Assembly (NCBI RefSeq): GCF_000717655.1 | Contig: NZ_JNZY01000010.1 | Coordinates: 372,001 to 436,000 of the forward strand | Origin: Streptomyces katrae | Lineage (GTDB): Bacteria; Actinomycetota; Actinomycetes; Streptomycetales; Streptomycetaceae | DNA: 64,000 bases | Reading direction: 5' to 3' | In this document: positions 55,926-64,000 of the stretch, in pieces | Position numbering within the stretch: position 1 is the stretch's first letter | Layout of the letters: the number at the start of each line of letters is the position of its first letter | Position numbers and translations under genes: made by a program | Notes under the pieces: model-generated | Told to the model about the DNA's origin: nothing | Databases searched by the model: none | Seen by the model: only the letters and a program-made list of their open reading frames with translations

Positions 55926-56099
55926 ATGCTGGAGTTTCCCAAGCCGCGAACCCTGGTGTGCTCGTACTGCCAGGCCGGCCCGAAGGACGGCACGGCCCGG
56001 ACCCTGTCGGCGGAGGCCGGAATGCTGACGGTCACCTGGCACACCGCATCCTGCCCGCACTACGCGGCGGACCGCATCCTCGCCGACAAACGCATCTGA
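55926..56099 (+). CDS. small Cys/His-containing protein
   Basis: A 57-aa ORF: MLEFPKPRTLVCSYCQAGPK, then TLSAEAGMLTVTWHTASC with PHYAADRILADKRI. CSYC and a later HxxSCPH give a possible zinc site. Codon bias is good and GGAAGGG lies about 9 bases before the ATG. It sits between two decayed stretches. Family not recognised. Confidence 0.55.
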   Translation: MLEFPKPRTLVCSYCQAGPKDGTARTLSAEAGMLTVTWHTASCPHYAADRILADKRI

Positions 56100-56383
56100 C
56101 CCGCCGCCGGTCCTGCGGGGCGTCCGTGGAGGAAATGTGGATACCGCAGACCCGGCACCGGAAGCGGGAGGCGGTCGGCATGCCGCTCGAGGATGCCCAG
56201 GTCCGGTGACCACCGCCACCGCGTCCGTGAGATGCAGGTCCACGTGGTGCTTCTCGACGAGGTGCGGACCGGGTCCCGGGCGCCCGGTCCACGAGGGCCG
56301 AGTCCGCACGAACGCAGGACCCGGGCCGGCCCGACAGGGCCACGGCGTCGGGCAGTCGGCCCTCGTGACCGCGCGTACGGCCG
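56100..56383. other. noncoding or decayed stretch
   Basis: No frame with convincing codon pattern. On the minus strand near 56197-56255, VDLHLTDAVAVVTG reads like the N-terminus of a short-chain dehydrogenase, but only about 14 residues match before the resemblance ends. Nothing else is seen. Confidence 0.35.
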
Positions 56384-57397
56384 TCAGCCGAGGCGCGTCG
56401 GCGAGGAGGCCGCCGGGGTCAGGACGCGGGGGGCGCCCGTGCCGTCCGCCGGGACCGTCCACAGATCGGTGGTGTCCGCCCGGCCCTCTGCGGGCAGGGC
56501 GTAGGCCAGAGTCCGGTCGTCGAGCCAGACGGCCTGGTCGTCCACGCTCCGCTTCTCCGCGAGCGGCGTCTCGCGCAGCGTCCCCAGATCCAGTACGTGC
56601 TCGCGCCACAGAGAAGCCCCGCGCGCGACGCGCTTCTTGTACGCGACCCGCGTCTCGTCCGGGGACAGGGACGGACACTCGACGTTCTGGGCGAGGGTGG
56701 TGACGCTGCGCCGCGAGACCGAGCCCTTCACCAGGTACGTCTGGCCGGCGGTGCCGAGGGTGGCGTAGAAGGTGTCGTCGTCCTTGGAGAAGGTGACGCC
56801 CCAGAAGTTCACGTCGCCCGAGGTGTACGGCCGGCCGTCCAGCTGGATGGAGAACTTCTCCAGGTCCGGTTCGATCGCCCCCGTACGGGTGTCCACGATC
56901 GCGGTGCGCGTGGAGAAGAACGCGGCGCCGTACGACTCGCCCGAGACGAACACCGTCCAGGCGGCGAAGTGGCCGCTCGGCGAGACCCGGGCCCGCGAGG
57001 GGGTGCCCGCGAGCGGGAAGCTGCGCAGCGTACGCAGGTCCGGGTCGACGATGAGGGCCCGGTTGTCCTGGGCGAGCGCGCCCGGAGCGGAGTTCAGGCA
57101 CACGCCGGTGCCGGCGGCCGCGTGGAAGCGCCGGCAAGTGAGCTGCGACGCGGTGCGCTCGGCCCGGGGCGACTGCCCCGGGACCGAGACGAGCGCCCCG
57201 CGGTGCGGGCCCTGCGCGCCGTTGAGGAAGGCCAGCCGGTCCTGCCGCCCGAGCGTGACCGGGCCCTGGGCGACCTTCGGATCCCCCTCGTGCGTCTGCT
57301 CGGCCCGGGCGGCGGCGCGCAGCACCAGCGCGGTGCCGAGCCCCCCGAGGAGCAGCACGGCCACGGCGAGTACGAGCAGCCGGCGTGAGCGGGTCAT
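56384..57397 (-). CDS. membrane-anchored beta-propeller (TolB-like) protein
   Basis: A 337-aa protein with an N-terminal anchor (RSRRLLVLAVAVLLLGGLGTALVL) and then repeated propeller-type units: DPDLRTLRSFPLAG, ARVSPSGHFAAWTVF, NVECPSLSPDETRVAYKKR, DDQAVWLDDRTLAYALP, DLWTVPADGTGAPRVLTP. Such domains bind ligands or partners outside the membrane. The ATG overlaps the stop of the upstream MFS gene (ATGA), so both are cotranscribed and the protein may assist the transporter. Confidence 0.85.
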   Translation of the reverse strand: MTRSRRLLVLAVAVLLLGGLGTALVLRAAARAEQTHEGDPKVAQGPVTLGRQDRLAFLNGAQGPHRGALVSVPGQSPRAERTASQLTCRRFHAAAGTGVCLNSAPGALAQDNRALIVDPDLRTLRSFPLAGTPSRARVSPSGHFAAWTVFVSGESYGAAFFSTRTAIVDTRTGAIEPDLEKFSIQLDGRPYTSGDVNFWGVTFSKDDDTFYATLGTAGQTYLVKGSVSRRSVTTLAQNVECPSLSPDETRVAYKKRVARGASLWREHVLDLGTLRETPLAEKRSVDDQAVWLDDRTLAYALPAEGRADTTDLWTVPADGTGAPRVLTPAASSPTRLG

Positions 57398-58740
57398 CGG
57401 GTTCCTCGGGGGTGTCGGGCCGCTTCGGGAGCGGCGTCGGGCGCCGCCGGGCGGAGTACGAAGCCTGCGACGGCCGCGCAGCAGCACAGACCTGCCGCGG
57501 CGGCGGTGAGCGCAGGGCCGGCGCCCCAGAGCGTCCAGGCGGCGCCGAACGCGAGCGAGCAGCCGAAGCGGGCCATCGCCTGGCTGGTGCCGACCACGGC
57601 GAGGCCGGTGGCCCGCAGCTTCGCGGGGACGGTCGCGCCGACGGCGGCGGGCAGGACCCCGTCGGTCGCTGCGTAGAACAGGCCGTGCAGTACGAGGACC
57701 AGGTACGGGAGGGTCGGCCACTGCGGGGCCCACAGCAGCAGCCCGTACCCGGCCAGCAGGAGGGCGTGCCCGGCGAGGAAGACGGTACGGCGGCCGATCC
57801 GGTCGGCCAGGGCGCCGGCCGGCACGGCCAGCAGCAGGAACACCGCGGCGGTGCCCAGGGGGAGCAGCGGGAACCACTGCTCGCGGATGCCCGTGCGGTC
57901 CTGGAGCAGCAGGTATAGGAAGGCGTCGCTGACGGTGGTCAGGCCCAGCAGGGCGGCGCAGAGCGCGAGGGCGCGCAGCCGGGGCAGCCGCAGCAGGGCC
58001 CCCGCCTCCCGCAGGTTCACGGCGGCGGCCTCGGGAGAGTCCGGCTTCACCGTGCCGGGACCCACCGCCGCAGGCCCCCCGGTCGGGTCGAGGCCCGCGC
58101 CCGACGGGACGAACAGCATGAGCACCACGACGCCGAGCACGGCGACGCACGCGCTGACGCCGAAGACGGCGTCGTACCCGCCCACCGCCATGTTCAGGAT
58201 GAAGAAGGCGGCGAGCGGGCCGAGCAGCGCCCCGGTGGTGTCCATGGCGCGGTGGACGCCGAACGCACGGCCCTGTAACCCGGCAGGTGTGGAAAGGGAG
58301 ATCAGAGCGTCGCGCGGCGCGGTGCGCAGACCCTTGCCGGTCCGTTCCAGGGCGAGGACCACGCCCACCGGGCCCAGGCCGTGCGCGAGCAGCAGCAGTG
58401 GTTTGCACAGCGCGGACAGCCCGTAGCCGATGCCCGCGATCAGCTTGTGGTTGCGGACCCGGTCGGCGAGGTGGCCGCCGGTCAGCTGCACCAGCGCGCT
58501 CACCCCGTTGTAGACGCCGTCGAGCGCGCCGAAGCCGAGCGGGCTCAGACCCAGTCCGGCGACCAGGTACAGGGGCAGCACCGCGGTGACCATCTCGGAG
58601 GAGACGTCGGTGATCAGACTGACCGTGCCCAGCGCGAGGACGGCCGGGGCGACTGCGGGGGCCCGGACGGACCTGCCGTCCGGAGCCGTCTCCGGTGCGG
58701 TCTTCGCGCTGGCGGGCGCGGAGCGGTCCGCGAGGTACAT
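57394..58740 (-). CDS. MFS transporter
   Basis: A 448-aa protein with 12 spans. LGTVSLITDVSSEMVTAVLPLYLV, GHLADRVRNHKLIAGIGY (motif A) and ERTGKGLRTAPRDALIS are typical of a Streptomyces MFS subgroup. ATG at 58740 is chosen because the codons upstream cover a probable promoter. A palindrome and a TAGGGT -10 element lie directly upstream, so it is likely repressed by a TetR- or MarR-type protein not in this window. Substrate unknown. Confidence 0.9.
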   Translation of the reverse strand: MYLADRSAPASAKTAPETAPDGRSVRAPAVAPAVLALGTVSLITDVSSEMVTAVLPLYLVAGLGLSPLGFGALDGVYNGVSALVQLTGGHLADRVRNHKLIAGIGYGLSALCKPLLLLAHGLGPVGVVLALERTGKGLRTAPRDALISLSTPAGLQGRAFGVHRAMDTTGALLGPLAAFFILNMAVGGYDAVFGVSACVAVLGVVVLMLFVPSGAGLDPTGGPAAVGPGTVKPDSPEAAAVNLREAGALLRLPRLRALALCAALLGLTTVSDAFLYLLLQDRTGIREQWFPLLPLGTAAVFLLLAVPAGALADRIGRRTVFLAGHALLLAGYGLLLWAPQWPTLPYLVLVLHGLFYAATDGVLPAAVGATVPAKLRATGLAVVGTSQAMARFGCSLAFGAAWTLWGAGPALTAAAAGLCCCAAVAGFVLRPAAPDAAPEAARHPRGTR

Positions 58741-58772
58741 GCTCTCGAGCTCCCGGTGCCGACGGTCTGAGT

Positions 58773-58798
58773 CACTCGTACGTGCGAGTGAAACCCTA
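58773..58798 (-). promoter_or_regulatory. operator next to the -10 box of the MFS gene
   Basis: CACTCG-TACGTG-CGAGTG (58773-58790) is an 18-base palindrome with only the central pair mismatched. On the minus strand TAGGGT (58793-58798), a good Streptomyces -10 hexamer, lies 2 bases before it, so a bound repressor would block transcription start of the MFS and beta-propeller genes. Confidence 0.6.
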
Positions 58799-58854
58799 GT
58801 GGTTGTACGGGCCAACTGGGCGGTGTACGGCCCGGTTCGGCTCAGTGGGGCGGC

Positions 58855-59727
58855 TCAGCCCTGACGGCTGCTCTCGTCGCGCAGCCAGGTGGAGAAGTCC
58901 CCGGTCCGGATGGCCCTGCGGGCTCCCCGGCGGGCGGCGAGGGCCGCCACGACGAACACGACGACCCCGGGGAGCAGGCTCGGCCGGTCCCTGAGCAGGG
59001 CGCGCAGGTCGCCCGTACCGGTGCGCGCGGACGGCGCACGCGCCCCTTCCGGGCTCCGGGCCGCCTCCGCCGCCTGGAAACGCTCCAGCTCGGCGGACGA
59101 GGTCGCCGCCCTGACGCGCCGCCTGATCAAGTCGCCCCAGGTGCGCGGCGGATGCACCACGACCCGGGCCGCCTCGACCACGCGCCGCTCCTGCGGCCCG
59201 AACGCGAGGGACGCCGCCAGGTCGTCGGCCATCAGCGGGGGCAGCGCTGCGATCCGTTCGTGCCCCGGCTCGGACACCGCGATGACGCCCCGCCCGAACA
59301 GCCCCTCGCGGACGGCGGGCAGCCGCTGCCAGACCCGGTAGTACGCCCGGACCGGCCAGGCGCACCCGGAGAGCGGGATGTCGCGGCCGGGGGCCGCGGC
59401 GAGGAGGTCCGGACTGGCGGCGAGGACGCCGGCCAGCGCCCGTACGCCGGCCGCACCGAACTCCACGTCGGCGTCCACGTACAGGCGGGGAAAGCCCCGC
59501 GCGTGCTCGTCCCCGACCCGAAGTGCCCTGTGCTTGGACGGAGTTGATATCTCCACCACGCGGACGCGGGGGCTCCGCGCGCCCGCCACCGCGGCGGTGT
59601 CGTCCGTACAGCCGTTGCACACCACGACGATGTCGGGCCCGCAACCCGGGCCGTCGGCCAGGAGCGCGTCGAGGAGCCGGCCGATGACCCGGCCCTCGTT
59701 GTGGGCCGGGATCACGATGCTGGTCAC
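58855..59727 (-). CDS. family 2 glycosyltransferase
   Basis: A protein of about 290 aa. The GT-A fold opens TSIVIPAHNEGRVIGRLLDAL; IVVVCNGCTDDTA binds the nucleotide sugar; YVDADVEFG is the DXD-type metal motif. A hydrophobic stretch near the end (LLPGVVVFVVAALAARR) may anchor it to the membrane. GTG at 59727 puts the motif at the N-terminus; GTG at 59742 is the alternative. It diverges from the sugar-nucleotide operon and may work with it. Confidence 0.82.
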   Translation of the reverse strand: MTSIVIPAHNEGRVIGRLLDALLADGPGCGPDIVVVCNGCTDDTAAVAGARSPRVRVVEISTPSKHRALRVGDEHARGFPRLYVDADVEFGAAGVRALAGVLAASPDLLAAAPGRDIPLSGCAWPVRAYYRVWQRLPAVREGLFGRGVIAVSEPGHERIAALPPLMADDLAASLAFGPQERRVVEAARVVVHPPRTWGDLIRRRVRAATSSAELERFQAAEAARSPEGARAPSARTGTGDLRALLRDRPSLLPGVVVFVVAALAARRGARRAIRTGDFSTWLRDESSRQG

Positions 59728-59742
59728 CCCGGAAGTATGCAC

Positions 59743-60137
59743 GCTCGAACAGCCGAGCCGACCGTTTCCTCCAACTCTCCCCGGGGGTAGTCCCGGTGGT
59801 CTAGATTGAGCGCAGCCGACCGGGTTCGGCGTGCTTCGGCGACGCTGAAATCCAACCGGAGCAAGGCAGTTGGGGAAATACGGGTTCGGCGGCCTGGGGG
59901 AACGGGCCGCCTGCCCGTGGCCGGACCGGCGCGAGGGGCGCCGGGCGGCCGGGGGGCGGAAAGTACGTCGCAACACGTAGGGCATCGGTCGTGGGGGCCA
60001 TCACCGTTGGGCAGGTCACGCACGGGGCGCGCATGCGCCCCGGCGTCGGCCGTCGGCGGTACCCCCTTCCTTCGCACGCGTCCCGGCCATGGGTTGTCGA
60101 TACGCCCGCGGGCGTGCGCCGAGGGAAAGGGAACGCT
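59743..60137. other. 395-base intergenic region between glycosyltransferase and sugar operon
   Basis: No supported gene. CGGGTTCGGCG occurs at about 59820 and again at about 59884. CGGGGCGC-GCAT-GCGCCCCG at 60023-60042 is a perfect hairpin. The region must contain promoters for both directions and a long leader for the operon. Confidence 0.55.
60023..60042 (+). terminator. perfect 8-bp hairpin in the leader of the sugar operon
   Basis: CGGGGCGC (60023-60030) and GCGCCCCG (60035-60042) enclose GCAT. It lies 95 bases before the Gfo/Idh start and has no T-tract, so it could be an attenuator, an operator or a simple terminator of a leader RNA. Confidence 0.4.
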
Positions 60138-61262
60138 GTGAAGGAATCCGAGAAGGATGCCGAGAAGGACGCCGCGAAGGGTGCGGGGCGCGAGGGCGGG
60201 GTCGCAGGTGCGTGGCCGGCCAAGCCGTTAGGCGTCGCCGTCATCGGAGCGGGCTACTGGGGACCCAATCTCGTCCGCAACTTCCAGTCCAGTCCGGGGT
60301 TCCGGCTCCGCTGGCTCTGCGATCTGAACGTCGACCGTGCGCGGCAGGTGCTCGGCGCCTATTCCACGGTCCAGGCGACCTCCGACTACGCGGCCGTCCT
60401 GGCGGACCCGGCCGTCGACGCGGTCGCCGTCGCCACCCCGGCCGGCACCCACCTCGACGTCGCACTGGCCGCCCTGCGCGCCGGCAAGCACGTCCTCGTC
60501 GAAAAACCCCTCGCCGCCACGTACGAGGACGGCCTGAAGCTGGTGACCGAGGCCGAGCAACGCGGCCTCACCCTCATGTGCGACCACACCTACTGCTACA
60601 CCCCGGCGGTGGCCCGCATCCGCGACATGGTCCGCTCCGGCGAACTCGGTGAGATCCAGTTCGTCGACTCGGTCAGGATCAATCTGGGGCTCGTCCAGAA
60701 GGACGTCGACGTCCTGTGGGACCTGGCCCCCCACGACCTCTCGGTCCTCGACTTCATCCTCCCGGAGAACATCCGGCCCGTCGCCGTCGCCGCGCACGGA
60801 GCGGACCCGATCGGCGCAGGCCAGTCCTGCGTTGCCTATCTGACGCTCACGCTCAACACCGGCGCCATCGCCCACGTGCACGTCAACTGGCTCTCCCCGC
60901 TGAAGGTCCGCACGACGATGGTCGGCGGCTCCAAGCGCACCCTGGTGTGGGACGACCTCAACCCCACGCAGCGCGTCGCGGTCTACGACCGCGGCGTGGA
61001 CATGACGACCCCGCAGGAGATCGGCGCGGACGAGCGCCGCGACATGCTCGTCTCCTACCGGACCGGGGACATGGTGGCGCCCGCGATCGGCGAGAAGGAG
61101 GCCCTGCGCAGCATGGTCGAGGAGTTCGCCGCCGCGATCAGGACGCGGCGGCCGGCGCTGACCGACGGCTGGGCGGGCCTGCAAGTACTCGACATCCTGG
61201 AAGCGGCCTCCCGGAGCCTTGAGTTCCGCGGCGCTGTCGTCGGACTGCGCACCGGGCGCTGA
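60138..61262 (+). CDS. Gfo/Idh/MocA-family oxidoreductase
   Basis: A 374-aa NAD(P)-dependent enzyme that probably oxidises a nucleotide-sugar ring carbon. LGVAVIGAGYWGPNLVRNF is the Rossmann motif; AGKHVLVEKPLA holds the EKP catalytic lysine; LWDLAPHDLSVLDF supplies the active-site His and Asp. It resembles WlbA-type sugar 3-dehydrogenases. A charged tail (KESEKDAEKDAAKGAG) precedes the fold. GTG at 60138 follows AAAGGGA. Codon 31 is TTA (60228-60230), directly at the first strand, so bldA control is likely. First gene of a four-gene operon. Confidence 0.9.
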   Translation: MKESEKDAEKDAAKGAGREGGVAGAWPAKPLGVAVIGAGYWGPNLVRNFQSSPGFRLRWLCDLNVDRARQVLGAYSTVQATSDYAAVLADPAVDAVAVATPAGTHLDVALAALRAGKHVLVEKPLAATYEDGLKLVTEAEQRGLTLMCDHTYCYTPAVARIRDMVRSGELGEIQFVDSVRINLGLVQKDVDVLWDLAPHDLSVLDFILPENIRPVAVAAHGADPIGAGQSCVAYLTLTLNTGAIAHVHVNWLSPLKVRTTMVGGSKRTLVWDDLNPTQRVAVYDRGVDMTTPQEIGADERRDMLVSYRTGDMVAPAIGEKEALRSMVEEFAAAIRTRRPALTDGWAGLQVLDILEAASRSLEFRGAVVGLRTGR

Positions 61263-61364
61263 CCGTTGGCGGGTCCCGCCACGGGACCACCCGCGCCCGC
61301 GGGCCGCGCACACTGCCGCGGGCGCAGCAGGAAACACCATGACCGACTCAGTAGGGGCAGGGCG

Positions 61365-62375
61365 TTGAGCAGCGTACGAGGCAAGAGGATTCTGGTCACC
61401 GGCGGGGCGGGCACGATCGGCTCGCACGTGGTCGACCTGCTGGTGGACAACGGGGCGCGCGAGATCGTGGTGCTCGACAACTTCGTCCGGGGGCGCACCG
61501 CCAACCTGGCCCGCGCCCTGCAGAGCGGCGTCGTCGAGGTCGTCGACGGCGACATCCGCGACACGAACGCCGTACGCAAGGCGACCGAGGGCGCCGACCT
61601 CGTGTTCCACCTGGCCGCCATCCGGATCACCCAGTGCGCGGAGGAGCCGCGGCTGGCGAACGAGGTGCTCGTCGACGGCACGTTCAACGTGCTGGAGGCC
61701 GCGGTCGCCGCCGGGGTGGGCAAGGTGATCGCCTCGTCCTCGGCCTCGGTCTACGGGCTGGCGGAGACCTTCCCGACCACCGAGCGCCACCACCCCTACA
61801 ACAACGACACCTTCTACGGGGCGGCGAAGGCCTTCAACGAGGGCGTGTTGCGCAGCTTCCACGCCATGTACGGACTGGACTACATCGCGCTGCGCTACTT
61901 CAACGTGTACGGGCCGCGGATGGACATCCACGGGCTGTACACCGAGGTCCTGATCCGCTGGATGGAGCGGATCACCGCGGGCGAGCCGCCGCTGATCCTC
62001 GGCGACGGCACCCAGACCATGGACTTCGCCGACGTACGGGACATCGCGCGGGCCAACCTGCTGGCCGCCGAATCGGACCTGACCGACGAGGTGTTCAACG
62101 TCGCGAGCGGAACCGAGACCAGCCTGCGCGACCTGGCCCTCGGACTGCTCGAGGCCATGGGCGCGGAGGGGATGGTGCCGGAGCACGGACCGGCCCGCGC
62201 CGTGAACGGGGTAACCCGCCGCCTCGCGGACACCACGCAGGCCTCGGGGCGGCTCGGCTTCACCGCCGGGATCGACATGCGCCGCGGGCTGCGGGACCTG
62301 GTGGACTGGTGGCGGGCCGAGCGCGCGGCGGACGCCGCCGCGGCGGAGGCAGCAGCCGGGGAGGCCGGCCGATGA
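61365..62375 (+). CDS. NAD-dependent sugar epimerase/dehydratase
   Basis: A 336-aa extended SDR enzyme. KRILVTGGAGTIGSHVVDLLV binds NAD; SSSASVYG and YGAAKAFNE hold the Ser and YxxxK residues; LRYFNVYGPRMD is typical of nucleotide-sugar epimerases. TTG at 61365 is the likely start (AGGGG about 8 bases upstream); it overlaps the stop of a 9-codon ORF starting at ATG 61339, so initiation may be coupled. The stop overlaps the aminotransferase ATG. Confidence 0.88.
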   Translation: MSSVRGKRILVTGGAGTIGSHVVDLLVDNGAREIVVLDNFVRGRTANLARALQSGVVEVVDGDIRDTNAVRKATEGADLVFHLAAIRITQCAEEPRLANEVLVDGTFNVLEAAVAAGVGKVIASSSASVYGLAETFPTTERHHPYNNDTFYGAAKAFNEGVLRSFHAMYGLDYIALRYFNVYGPRMDIHGLYTEVLIRWMERITAGEPPLILGDGTQTMDFADVRDIARANLLAAESDLTDEVFNVASGTETSLRDLALGLLEAMGAEGMVPEHGPARAVNGVTRRLADTTQASGRLGFTAGIDMRRGLRDLVDWWRAERAADAAAAEAAAGEAGR

Positions 62376-63526
62376 GCGCACGGGTCCCGGCCCCCGCCCG
62401 CATCCCCGTCATGATCCCGTGGCTCGGCGAGGAGGAGGCGCAGGCCGCCGCCGACGCGGTGCTCTCCGGCTGGGTCGCCCAGGGGCCCCGGGTCGCCGAG
62501 TTCGAGCGGGCCTTCGCCGAGCGGGTGGGCGCCGAGCACGGCATCGCCGTGAGCTCGTGCACCACCGCCCTGCACCTGGCGCTGATCGCGCTGGAGCTCG
62601 GGCCGGGCGACGAGGTGGTCGTGCCCTCGCTGTCCTTCATCGCCACCGCCAACGCGGTGCGCTACGTGGGCGCCCACCCGGTGTTCGCGGACGTCGAGGA
62701 GGCCACCGGGAACCTGACCCCCGAGACCGTGGACGCCGTACGCACCCCGCGGACCAGGGCGGTGCTCGCCGTCCACCAGGGCGGGGTGCCGGCCGACGTG
62801 CACGCCCTGCGCGCAGCCTGCGCAGACTGGGGGGTCCCGCTGGTGGAGGACGCCGCCTGCGGGATCGGCGCGACCGTGGGCGGCAAGTCGGTCGGCCACG
62901 GGGCGCTCCTCGCCGCGTGGTCCTTCCACCCGCGCAAGGTGATCACCACCGGCGAGGGCGGCATGGTGACCACGGACGACACCCAGTGGGCGGAGCGCCT
63001 GCGCCGGCTGCGCGAACACGGCATGAACGTGTCCGCGGCGCAGCGGCACGCCAGCAGCAAGCCGATCGCCGAGAGCTATCTGGAGGTCGGCTACAACTAC
63101 CGGATGACCGACATCCAGGCCGCGGTCGGCCTGGTGCAGCTCGGCAAGCTGGACGCGATCGTGGCCCGCCGCCGCGAACTGGCGGCCAGGTACGGTCAGT
63201 TGCTCTCCGGCATCCCGGGCCTGCGCCCGGTCCGGGACCCCGGTCACGGCGAGGGCAACTTCCAGTCGTACTGGGTGCTGCTTGCCGAGGACTTCCCGGT
63301 CAGCCGGGACGAGCTGCTCTCGGTGCTGGCCAGGGCCGGGATCTCGGCCCGGCGCGGGATCATGGCCTCGCACCTGGAACCGGCGTACGCCGGGCACGGG
63401 GCGGCGCCGCTGCCGGTGACCGAGCTGATCAGCCGCGACTCGCTGATCCTGCCGCTGTTCCACACCATGACGGAGGACCAGCAGGACCGGGTGGTCGCGG
63501 TGCTGCGCGAACAGGCCGGCGGATGA
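62372..63526 (+). CDS. DegT/DnrJ/EryC1/StrS-family aminotransferase
   Basis: A 384-aa PLP enzyme that would aminate the keto-sugar made by the two enzymes before it. The PLP lysine is in WSFHPRKVITTGEGGM; VEDAACGIGA holds the aspartate that contacts the pyridine; GYNYRMTDIQAAVGLVQL is a family mark. It starts in the epimerase stop and ends in the acyltransferase start. Confidence 0.94.
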   Translation: MSARVPAPARIPVMIPWLGEEEAQAAADAVLSGWVAQGPRVAEFERAFAERVGAEHGIAVSSCTTALHLALIALELGPGDEVVVPSLSFIATANAVRYVGAHPVFADVEEATGNLTPETVDAVRTPRTRAVLAVHQGGVPADVHALRAACADWGVPLVEDAACGIGATVGGKSVGHGALLAAWSFHPRKVITTGEGGMVTTDDTQWAERLRRLREHGMNVSAAQRHASSKPIAESYLEVGYNYRMTDIQAAVGLVQLGKLDAIVARRRELAARYGQLLSGIPGLRPVRDPGHGEGNFQSYWVLLAEDFPVSRDELLSVLARAGISARRGIMASHLEPAYAGHGAAPLPVTELISRDSLILPLFHTMTEDQQDRVVAVLREQAGG

Positions 63527-64000
63527 CCGCGCCAAGCGCCCCGACGGGCCCGACCACCCAGGACCTGCTCATCGTCGGCGCGGGCGGATTCGCCCGCGAG
63601 ACCGCCCAGGCCGTACGGGACGCGGTCGCCGCCGACGGGGAGCGCGGCCGCACCCCGCGGTGGCGGCTCGCCGGGCACCTGGACGACGACCCGGTCCTGC
63701 ACGGCCGGGACGTCGACGGGGTGCCGGTGCTGGGCGGCAGCGACCTGGTGCACCAGAGGCCGGACACCCGGGTCGTGGTGTGCGTCGGCAGTCCGCGCGA
63801 CTACGCGGTACGGGCCCGCGTGGTACGGCGCCTGGCCCTGCCCGAGAGCCGGTACGCGACCGTGGTGCACCCCACGGCCGCCGTCTCCGCGTCCTCGGTG
63901 CTCGGCGCGGGCTCGGTCCTGCTCGCGCACTGCGTGCTGACCGCGGCCGTACGGGTCGGCGCCCACGTGGCCGTGATGCCGCACGCGGTCCTCACCCACG
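63523..64000 (+). CDS. NeuD-like sugar O/N-acyltransferase (partial, runs off the end)
   Basis: At least 159 residues. LLIVGAGGFARETAQAVRDA is the N-terminal Rossmann-like part of NeuD/PglD proteins. ATVVHPTAAVSASSVLGAGSVLLAHCVLTAAVRVGAHVAVM begins the left-handed beta-helix (hexapeptide repeats). Such enzymes acetylate the amino sugar produced by the DegT enzyme. It starts by ATGA overlap. The C-terminus is beyond position 64000. Confidence 0.88.
   Translation, partial: MTAPSAPTGPTTQDLLIVGAGGFARETAQAVRDAVAADGERGRTPRWRLAGHLDDDPVLHGRDVDGVPVLGGSDLVHQRPDTRVVVCVGSPRDYAVRARVVRRLALPESRYATVVHPTAAVSASSVLGAGSVLLAHCVLTAAVRVGAHVAVMPHAVLTH

Noticed and set aside
56197..56255. Short-chain dehydrogenase gene
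   Set aside because: Only VDLHLTDAVAVVTG looks right and the rest does not continue as an SDR, so it is reported as debris only.
61339..61368. 9-codon leader peptide before the epimerase
   Set aside because: ATG to TGA overlaps the TTG start neatly, but the ORF is too short to separate from chance.

Overview
The window is high-GC actinobacterial DNA, most likely a Streptomyces chromosome. Third-position GC is very strong, GTG and TTG starts are common, many genes join by 4-bp ATGA overlaps, and the gene set is typical: SpoIIE-type phosphatase, long GAPDH, CGNR regulator, DUF2252, GAP-family protein, DUF6325. Two rare TTA leucine codons (at 43481-43483 and 60228-60230) point to bldA-type developmental control. 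I saw no tRNA, rRNA, CRISPR array, insertion sequence or integrase.

Layout. 146-7584: one-carbon operon of dimethylglycine oxidase followed by heterotetrameric sarcosine oxidase (soxBDAG), which would demethylate dimethylglycine to sarcosine and then glycine. 7780-13808: small regulatory and housekeeping genes (CGNR regulator and acetyltransferase facing away from each other, a PAS/GAF/PP2C phosphatase, a lipoprotein, a long-form GAPDH). 14006-16856: XRE regulator divergent from a DHA2 efflux pump, plus a small unknown. 17430-24805: five translationally coupled genes that look like a specialised-metabolism module for carboxylate activation and reduction: an EhpF/PaaK-like adenylating enzyme, an MFS exporter, a GNAT, a LuxE-like acyl-protein synthetase, and a LuxC acyl reductase fused to a second PaaK-like adenylating domain. 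There are no luciferase genes.

25030-27847: Roadblock-like protein, ArsR repressor, NAD-dependent reductase and two small unknowns. 27935-35184: a four-gene set of SWIM zinc-finger protein, VWA protein, MoxR AAA+ ATPase and DUF5682 protein; the last carries motifs suggesting a TraB/TIKI/ChaN-like hydrolase fold. 35188-41325: lipoprotein, a broken PP2C remnant, a VOC protein and the kdpFABC potassium pump, with an extra 27-codon membrane ORF coupled to kdpF. 41488-44826: decay zone with a permease remnant, an esterase, acetolactate decarboxylase and scrambled remnants.

44827-55444: membrane and stress genes (ClC, two SHOCT proteins, DUF6325, GAP-family, BrkB, DUF2252, MFS, large membrane protein, CPBP protease). 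55500-56380: a second decay zone with one small Cys-rich ORF. 56384-58740: MFS transporter plus an anchored beta-propeller protein. 58855-64000: a GT2 glycosyltransferase divergent from a sugar-modification operon (Gfo/Idh oxidoreductase, NAD epimerase, DegT aminotransferase, NeuD-like acyltransferase) that runs off the window end.

The two systems most worth experiments are the Lux-like carboxylate-reducing module and the SWIM-VWA-MoxR-DUF5682 set. Functions are inferred from motifs and remembered family features; no searches were run.
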